A stretch of DNA of 64,000 nt from Ilyonectria destructans (Eukaryota > Ascomycota > Sordariomycetes > Hypocreales > Nectriaceae): assembly GCA_020740775.1 (NCBI GenBank), contig JAHEWK010000001.1, positions 1,550,001-1,614,000 of the forward strand, written 5' to 3'. The notes beneath the pieces are model-generated. The model searched no databases and was not told the origin of the DNA. It saw only the letters and a list, made by a program, of their open reading frames with translations. The position numbers and the translations under genes are program-made. Shown here piece after piece: positions 56,941-64,000 of the stretch (position 1 is its first letter; each line of letters opens with the position of its first letter).

Positions 56941-58518
56941 CTTGGGCGTCGGGGGGGAGGGATAAATGTCTCTCTAGATGGCAGAACAGGGGAGTGGTCA
57001 GCGGTGAGGGATAACAATGGGGTGAGGCCACGGAGGCCGGAAAAGACGCAGACTTACAGCAAAAGGGGCAATTGACGTCGATTGAGGAGGAGACGGATGC
57101 CGCCGGGATCGTCGGAGGGAAGGGGGAAGGAGGAAGAGGGAATGAAGTCGAGGCTCTTGCAAAGGAGAGAGACGGAAGAGGTTCGGGGATGGGAAATTCT
57201 TGGGGTTGGACGTGGAGTTTTTCGCGTTGCGTTGAGCTCCAGCGGCTTCCGGGCTTCTTGGAAGCTTTGGGGGTGCTAAGCCACATTGGGGCCTAGCGTG
57301 GGGCAACGACGGCGCAAACCCCTGCCAGAACAAGCCACTATCTGGGAGTCCAGGGGCGGGTGTAGAGGGCTGCGGGCTATTCTTACAGCGCCTTTCAGGG
57401 CCTTAGCGGTCGTTGGGGGGCTCATCGGGGGGCTCTTGGGGGACTCATGCCGCTGCAAGAAAGCCCGCTGATGTGGAGGAGACCCGCTGGAGGAGGCCCA
57501 AGTTCGCACCATGCACATGAGCGCCAGCAGGGAACCGAAAAAAAGTCGCTCGGGACATCATTTGCGCGACATGAACCGAACCCCGGGGCAATGCGATGGA
57601 TCGGATTGAGAGCATGTGTCTGCCCGTTGATTGTTGATGAGACTGTTGAGTACATATTCACCCTTGCCGCAGGATGTGCGCATCCAACAGGCATGGTCGT
57701 TTAGTTTTCCTTTAGTTCCTTTGTCCCCATCGTATTTGCTGGCTGGCTCTTGGTATTTCCGTACGAACGATAATAAAGTACCTCATGTCGTGGCTGGATT
57801 GACCACCCCACCAGCTTTGATAACCACGGCCTCTCTTGGGGACACAGCGCGATCGGGCCGTCTGTGGATAATCACATCTTCCCGCTCCGATGCCCTGCCT
57901 TATGTAAGGTCCTCTTATATCAGCGGATTTCGCCATCCCTGCCCCTGATAGCTTTGGTACCTTAGTCATCCATCGACCGTAATCTTCATTTCCTCATCTG
58001 GCTCAGCTGAAAGCCGCCGTCTAAAACGGCCACCCCTTTCGCGTCCCCTCCACTCTTCATATGCCAAGCTAACGTTAGCCGGCCGTCAATACAAGCCAAA
58101 GCCCAACCAGAGTAAGCCAAAAAAGTCCAGGCATGGCCCGTGGGGTCCCGCACCGGCCAGGACCCAAGCTCATTTTGGAACGCTGTCCACTTCTGCCATC
58201 TCGAAAGCTGACCGGCAACAAGTCTTGGACAAGGCATCAGCATTCTTTCCCTCCTCTCCTTTTTATAATTCCAGCTTGTCCCGAAAGCATAAAGCTAGGC
58301 TCCTCCAAACGAACCGACCTCGACTTTCGCCGAGAGAAAAGGACAGCGCGCTGCTCCGCCCTAGAGCTGAGCTCCATCCCGATCCGCCGCGCCGCCACCA
58401 TCGCCGCCGTCCCCTTTATTAATTACGTGGAAACTCCGGCCTGGCCTCAACTTCGACCTTTGAACAACCTGCAACCTCTCCCTTGCCGAATGGCTGTTGA
58501 TCCCCGCTCCGCTCCCCC
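56941..58518. other. 1.6-kb divergent spacer between LAT1 and SEC7
   Basis: Contains both promoters. On the LAT1 side there is a candidate 5'-UTR intron at 56974-57057. Several ATG codons precede SEC7; the last one opens an upstream ORF at 58490-58522. A run of C/T-rich sequence precedes the SEC7 start. No independent gene is visible. Confidence 0.55.
56974..57057 (-). other. Candidate 5'-UTR intron of LAT1
   Basis: 84 bp on the minus strand with donor GTAAGT, a CTGAC branch-like site and a CATCTAG acceptor, ending 34 bp before the LAT1 ATG. The donor is as strong as those in coding introns here. Position and signals are seen; that it is spliced is inferred. Confidence 0.5.
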
Positions 58519-58522
58519 ATGA
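58490..58522 (+). promoter_or_regulatory. Upstream ORF of 10 codons overlapping the SEC7 start (ATGA)
   Basis: ATG at 58490 opens MAVDPRSAPP and stops at TGA 58520-58522, which overlaps the SEC7 ATG (58519-58521) by two bases in the arrangement ATGA. This geometry is suited to termination-reinitiation or leaky scanning. It is in the same frame as a longer open frame upstream. Confidence 0.6.
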
Positions 58523-61500
58523 GCTCCCTCAAGTTTGTAGTGTCCTCGCTCGAGGCCATTGCCTCGTCCAAGGATGCCCAGCGCAATAAGCAGCTTGCCG
58601 AGTCGGCTACCAAGGCCCTCGAAGCCATCAAGGAGCAGGACCAGCTCCCCAGCCCCGAAATCGTCTTCGCCCCCCTACAGCTGGCCTCAAGGTCAAACAA
58701 CGTCCAGTTGACCACTGCCGCTCTCGATTGCATCGGCAAGCTCATCTCCTACTCGTACTTCTCTGTCCCTAGCAGCCTCCCCGAGGCCCCCGAAGATGGC
58801 GCCGAAGCCCCCGAGCCCGCCCCGCCCCTGATCGAACGGGCCATCGATACCATCTGCAACTGCTTCCAGGGCGAGACTACTGCCGTCGAGGTCCAACTAC
58901 AGATCGTTAAGTCCCTGCTGGCTGCCGTTCTCAATGACAAGATCGTCGTCCACGGCGCCGGTCTGCTCAAGGCCGTGCGCCAAGTCTACAATGTCTTCCT
59001 GCTGTCGCGTAGCACCGCAAATCAACAGGTTGCCCAGGGCACATTGACACAGATGGTCGGCACCGTCTTTGAGCGTGTCAAGACGAGATTACACATGAAA
59101 GAGGCTCGCATCAACCTCGATCACCTCAAGAACGGCTCTAGCAATGCCACCTTTGAGCAGATTGACTCGGGCAACGGCGCCCATGATGAACATGATCGCG
59201 ACGACTCCCCAGCGCCCCCATCGGAGGCGGGGACGACAGAGCCGTCGGAGAGTGGTGTCAAGCTTACCCTCAAGGACCTCGAGCACCGAAAGAGCTTCGA
59301 TGACTCCAACCTCGGAGACGGACCCACCATGGTCACCCAACTGAAGCCTGCGAAGAAGGATACCGACACCGCGTCCACCAACGACCAATCGGGCCCCGAT
59401 TCCTCTCCCTCAGAAGACGACGATGCGCTGGACGCCGAGGACGAAGTTTACATCCGGGATGCCTACTTGGTGTTCCGCTCCTTCTGCAACTTGTCTACAA
59501 AGGTCCTGCCCCCGGATCAGCTATACGACGTGCGCGGCCAGCCTATGCGCTCAAAACTCATCTCCCTCCATCTGATCCATACCCTCCTCAACAACAACAT
59601 TGGCGTCTTCACTTCTCCCCTCTGTACTATTAAGAATTCAAAAAGCAATGAGCCCACGACTTTTCTCCAGGCTGTCAAGTTCTACCTCTGTCTGAGCATC
59701 ACCCGCAATGGCGCTAGCTCGGTGGACAGAATATTTAATGTCTCCTCTGAGATCTTCTGGTTGATGATCAAGTTCATGCGGGCGTCTTTCAAGGTATGGC
59801 TTTCGTTGTGTTTTGTTCCTTCATTCAGGTAGGGTGCTAACATGTTCAACAGAAAGAAATCGAGGTCTTTCTGAACGAAATCTATCTGGCCCTCCTTGCC
59901 CGGAGGACGGCGCCACTATCCCAAAAGCTTCAATTCGTCACCATCCTCAACCGACTTTGTGCTGACCCGAGAGCTCTCGTGGAGATCTACCTCAACTATG
60001 ACTGTGAGCAGACAGTCGACAACATCTACCAGACCATCATTGAAGATCTATCCAAGTTTTCCACTGCACCTGTCATGATTACTACCATCCATGAGCAAGT
60101 CTACGAGGAAATGAGACTAAAAACCTCTCCCGCGAGTGAGTGGCAGCTGAAGGCGACTCTGCCACCCCCCCTTACTGTGGCCCAAATCGCGCCGCACTCA
60201 GAGCCTGAGCCGGATTACCCCAAGGAGTACGCGATCAAGCGACTTTCGCTCGAGGCTCTGGTTGAAACCCTGAGGTCTTTGGTGAACTGGTCGGCCCCCG
60301 TTCGAGGCGACAGTGATAGCACGCGAGCAGACAATATGGAAAGCAATGCTTCTCTGGATGTCATCCGACCTTCAATCGACCCAACAATCAGCGACAGCGC
60401 TTCCCGCGTTGAAACGCCCTTGCCTGCCACGCCAGTGGCGGACGATGACCCGGACCAACTGGAAAAGGACAAGGCCAGGAAGACAGCTCTGACAAATGCG
60501 ATTGCTCAGTTTAACTTCAAGCCCAAGAAGGGAATGAAGCTCTTCCTCCGTGATGGCTTCATCCCGAGCGATACCCCCAAGGACATCGCAGAGTTCCTTT
60601 TGAGGGAGGACAAACTGGACAAGGCCCAGATTGGAGAGTATCTTGGTGAGGGTGACCAAAAGAACATTGACGTCATGCACGCCTTTGTTGATGCCATGGA
60701 ATTTGCCAAGAGACGTTTTGTCGACGCGCTTCGACAGTTCCTACAGTCCTTCCGACTACCTGGTGAGGCTCAGAAGATTGATCGATTTATGCTGAAGTTT
60801 GCCGAGCGATACGTTATGGGTAACCCGAATGCTTTCGCCAACGCCGATACGGCCTACGTCCTAGCTTACTCCGTCATTTTGCTCAACACCGATTTGCACA
60901 GCGTCAAGATTGCTAAGCGAATGAGCAAGGAGGAGTTTATTAAGAACAATCGGGGCATCAACGACAATGCCGATTTGCCCGATGACTATCTGCTCGGAAT
61001 CTACGATGAGATTGCTGCCAACGAAATTGTCCTGAAGAGTGAGCGTGACGCTGCCGCACTAGCTGGCGCTCCCCCACCAATTGGCATTGCCGCAGGCCTC
61101 GGTCAGGCTCTTTCCAACGTTGGTCGTGACTTGCAGAGAGAGGCGTATGTGCAACAATCCGAAGAGATCGCCTTGCGATCAGAGCAGCTGTTCAAGAACC
61201 TCTTCAAGAGCCAACGTCGCAACGCCACCAAGTCTGGTAACAAGTACATCCCAGCAACCTCCTTCAAGCACGTCGGACCTATGTTTGATGTGACTTGGAT
61301 GTCCTTCTTCTCCACGCTCTCGAGCCAGATCCAGAAGTCTCACAATATAGAAGTCAACAAGCTGTGTCTTGAGGGTATGAAGCTTGCGACGAGAATTGCC
61401 TGCCTTTTCGACCTTTCCACCGCCCGGGAGGCATTCATGTCCGCCTTGAAGAACACGACCAACCTGAACAACCCTCAGGAAATTCTGGCCAAGAACATTG

Positions 61501-64000
61501 AGGCCTTGAAGGTCATTCTCGAGCTCGGGCAGACGGAGGGCAATATTCTTCGTAATTCATGGAAGGATATCCTGATGTGTATCAGCCAGTTGGATCGACT
61601 CCAGCTCATCTCTGGTGGTGTGGATGAGAGTGCTATTCCTGACGTATCCAAGGCCCGATTTTTGCCTCCTCAGAGAACAGAAACCTCGGATTCTCGTTCA
61701 TCAACCCAGTCTCGAAGACCTCGACCAAGATCCGTCGCTCCACACAAGGGATTCTCAACCGAAATTGCGTTAGAGAGTCGATCGGACGAGGTGATCCGCG
61801 CTGTTGACCGCATTTTCACCAACACCGCGACCCTTAGTGGCGAGAGCATGGTTTACTTTGCTAAAGCCTTGACCGAGGTCAGTTGGGATGAGATTAAGGT
61901 CTCTGGCTCCAACGACTCGCCCCGAACCTACAGCTTGCAGAAGATTGTTGAGATCAGCTACTACAACATGAACCGTGTCAGGTTTGAGTGGAGCAACATT
62001 TGGGATGTCTTTGGTGAACATTTCAACCGAGTTGGATGCCACAACAACATGAACATTGTGTTCTTTGCCCTCGATTCACTGCGCCAGTTGTCAATGCGAT
62101 TCATGGAGATTGAAGAGCTAGCAGGATTTAAGTTCCAGAAGAACTTCCTAAAGCCATTCGAGCACGTCCTCGCCAATTCCAACAACGTCACAGTCAAGGA
62201 CCTGGTGCTGCGATGTCTGATCCAGATGATTCAAGCTCGCGGAGACAATATCCGCTCTGGCTGGAGGACCATGTTTGGCGTCTTCACCGTGGCAGCGCGA
62301 GAGCCGCATGAGAGTATCGTCAACCTGGCCTACGAGAACGTCAACCAGGTGTACAAGACCAAGTTCGGTGTCGTCATCTCTCAAGGTGCCTTCACAGATC
62401 TCATTGTCTGCCTCACAGAGTTCTCTAAGAACCTCAAATTCCAGAAGAAGAGCCTGGCGGCTCTTGAGCTTTTGAAGTCGCTGATCCCCACGATGCTGAA
62501 GACGCCAGAGTGCCCGTTGTCGGTGAAGTATGGCAAGAATGGTTCTCTCAATGGAGAAGACGCGTCAGCCGACACACTGAAGCGGACGATGTCCAACAAC
62601 ACCTCTGTTGAAGAAGGCTACTGGTTCCCAGTGCTCTTCGCATTCCATGATGTGCTCATGACTGGCGAGGACCTCGAGGTGCGCTCCAATGCGCTAGAGT
62701 ACTTCTTCGAGGCACTTCTTAAGTATGGTGGTGACTTCCCCCCGGAATTCTGGGATATCCTTTGGCGCCAGCAACTCTACCCTATCTTCATGGTGTTGAG
62801 GTCTCGACCTGAGATGTCCAACGTTCTCAACCACGAGGAGCTTTCGGTGTGGCTGTCGACAACCATGATTCAGGCGCTGCGCAACATGATTACTTTGTTC
62901 ACGCATTACTTTGATGCGCTCGAGTACATGCTAGACAGGTTCCTAGAGCTCTTGGCCCTTTGCATCTGCCAAGAAAACGACACCATCTCTAGAATCGGAA
63001 GCAACTGCCTACAACAGCTGATTTTGAAGAATGTGACCAAGTTCCAGCCACAACACTGGACCAAGCTGGTGGGAGCTTTCTGCGAGCTGTTCGAGAGAAC
63101 TACAGCGTACCAGTTGTTCACTGCTACGGCAATTAACTCGACAGCATCCCTGGAGCCGCCACCGAACGGGCTTGATTTCTCAGGTGCGAATAGCACCCGG
63201 GGTGAAGGCGATGAGCTTGTTGATGAGAAATCTCTGAAGATCAATGGTGTTGAAGAGACCCATCTTACTACAGACGACGACTCGCTCGTTCCACCCTTGT
63301 CTCCTCGCCCAACTGACGAAGAGTTGCCGCCAAGCGCTCCCCCACAACTGGAGGAGTTTAAGCCGACGTCGAACCTGCAACAGCAGCCTGTCGTGGTAAC
63401 GGCAGCTCGCCGCCGGTTCTTCAACCGCATCATCTCCCGTTGCGTCCTGCAGCTCCTGATGATTGAGACTGTGAACGAGCTGTTTGGCAATGATACTGTC
63501 TACGCACACATTCCCTCAGCGGAGCTTTTACGGCTGATGGGTCTTCTGAAGCGATCGTTCCAGTTTGCTCGCAAATTCAACGAGGACAAGGAACTGCGCA
63601 TGAGGTTGTGGCGCGAGGGCTTCATGAAGCAGCCCCCCAACTTGCTGAAGCAGGAGAGTGGCTCGGCGGCGACCTACATTTCGATCCTCTTCCGAATGTT
63701 TGCGGACAACGCGCCGGAAAGACTTGAGAGCCGCCCCGACGTGGAGGCAGCGCTGGTGCCCCTGTGCAAAGATATCATTGCTGGCTACTCAGCTCTCGAG
63801 GAAGAGAGCCAGCACCGAAACATTGTGGCCTGGCGACCGGTCGTAGTCGATGTGCTGGAGGGCTTCGTGACGTTCCCCATCGACGCCTTCAAGTCGCATA
63901 TTCCGGACTTTTACCCGCTGGCTGTTGAACTCCTTACTAAGGACTTGACGCCGGATCTGCGCAGCGCTCTCCTGCTGGTGCTCCGACGAGTTGGCGAAGT
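58519..64000 (+). CDS. SEC7: SEC7-family Arf guanine nucleotide exchange factor, N-terminal and central part (runs off right edge)
   Basis: Large trans-Golgi exchange factor (BIG/Sec7 type) that loads Arf GTPases with GTP and drives vesicle formation. Exon 1 is 58519-59793 and exon 2 starts at 59853, open to the last base; the 59-bp intron follows RASFK. About 1807 residues are present of an expected 1850-2000. The N-terminal DCB region (1 to about 200) is followed by a Ser/Asp-rich acidic linker (210-300), the HUS region (about 305-520, with YLNYDCE around residue 470), and the Sec7 domain (about 645-840). The catalytic glutamate is in FRLPGEAQ (E730), and the second Sec7 motif is AYSVILLNTDLHS. 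HDS repeats extend to the edge. An upstream ORF overlaps the start codon. Family identity is certain; the C-terminus lies outside the window. Confidence 0.97.

Overview
The window comes from a filamentous ascomycete (Pezizomycotina, probably Sordariomycetes/Hypocreales by general look; the order is an inference). The evidence is fungus-specific elongation factor 3, two Zn2Cys6 regulators, a PTH11/rhodopsin-type membrane protein, an Asp f 4-like secreted protein, and many short introns (about 44-90 bp) with GTAAGT-type donors, CTAAC-type branch sites and AG acceptors. Splice sites were placed by eye and checked for phase; every multi-exon model below closes in frame. No tRNA, rRNA, CRISPR or intact transposon was recognised.

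Left third (1-19 kb): two DUF3433-type membrane proteins (one cut by the window edge, one of 1553 aa with a 45-bp coding minisatellite) flank the elongation factor 3 gene, all on the minus strand. A nearly 5-kb spacer with simple repeats follows, then the Asp f 4-like gene.

Middle (19-45 kb): long spacers separate an AAA+ ATPase with a charged N-terminal half, a rhodopsin-domain gene that seems to have lost its middle transmembrane segments, a YVC1/TRPY-type calcium channel, a ferric reductase, a macro-domain hydrolase, and a 1354-aa six-exon protein. The last carries a HELMH zinc-protease signature that is visible only after splicing.

Right third (45-64 kb) is denser: a DUF1308 protein, two head-to-tail Zn2Cys6 regulators, an MFS transporter divergent from the second regulator, a small protein of the family loosely called 'n-acetylglutamate synthase', mitochondrial dihydrolipoamide acetyltransferase, and the start of the Golgi Arf-GEF SEC7, which runs off the right edge.

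Most genes are unrelated housekeeping or membrane functions. The clearest local unit is the regulator/transporter pair at 49.9-54.4 kb, whose 622-bp shared promoter holds a perfect inverted repeat next to a TATA-like sequence. The points most worth following are the spliced HELMH protein, the deleted receptor-like gene, the overlapping upstream ORF at SEC7, and the macro-domain intron whose donor contains an in-frame stop.
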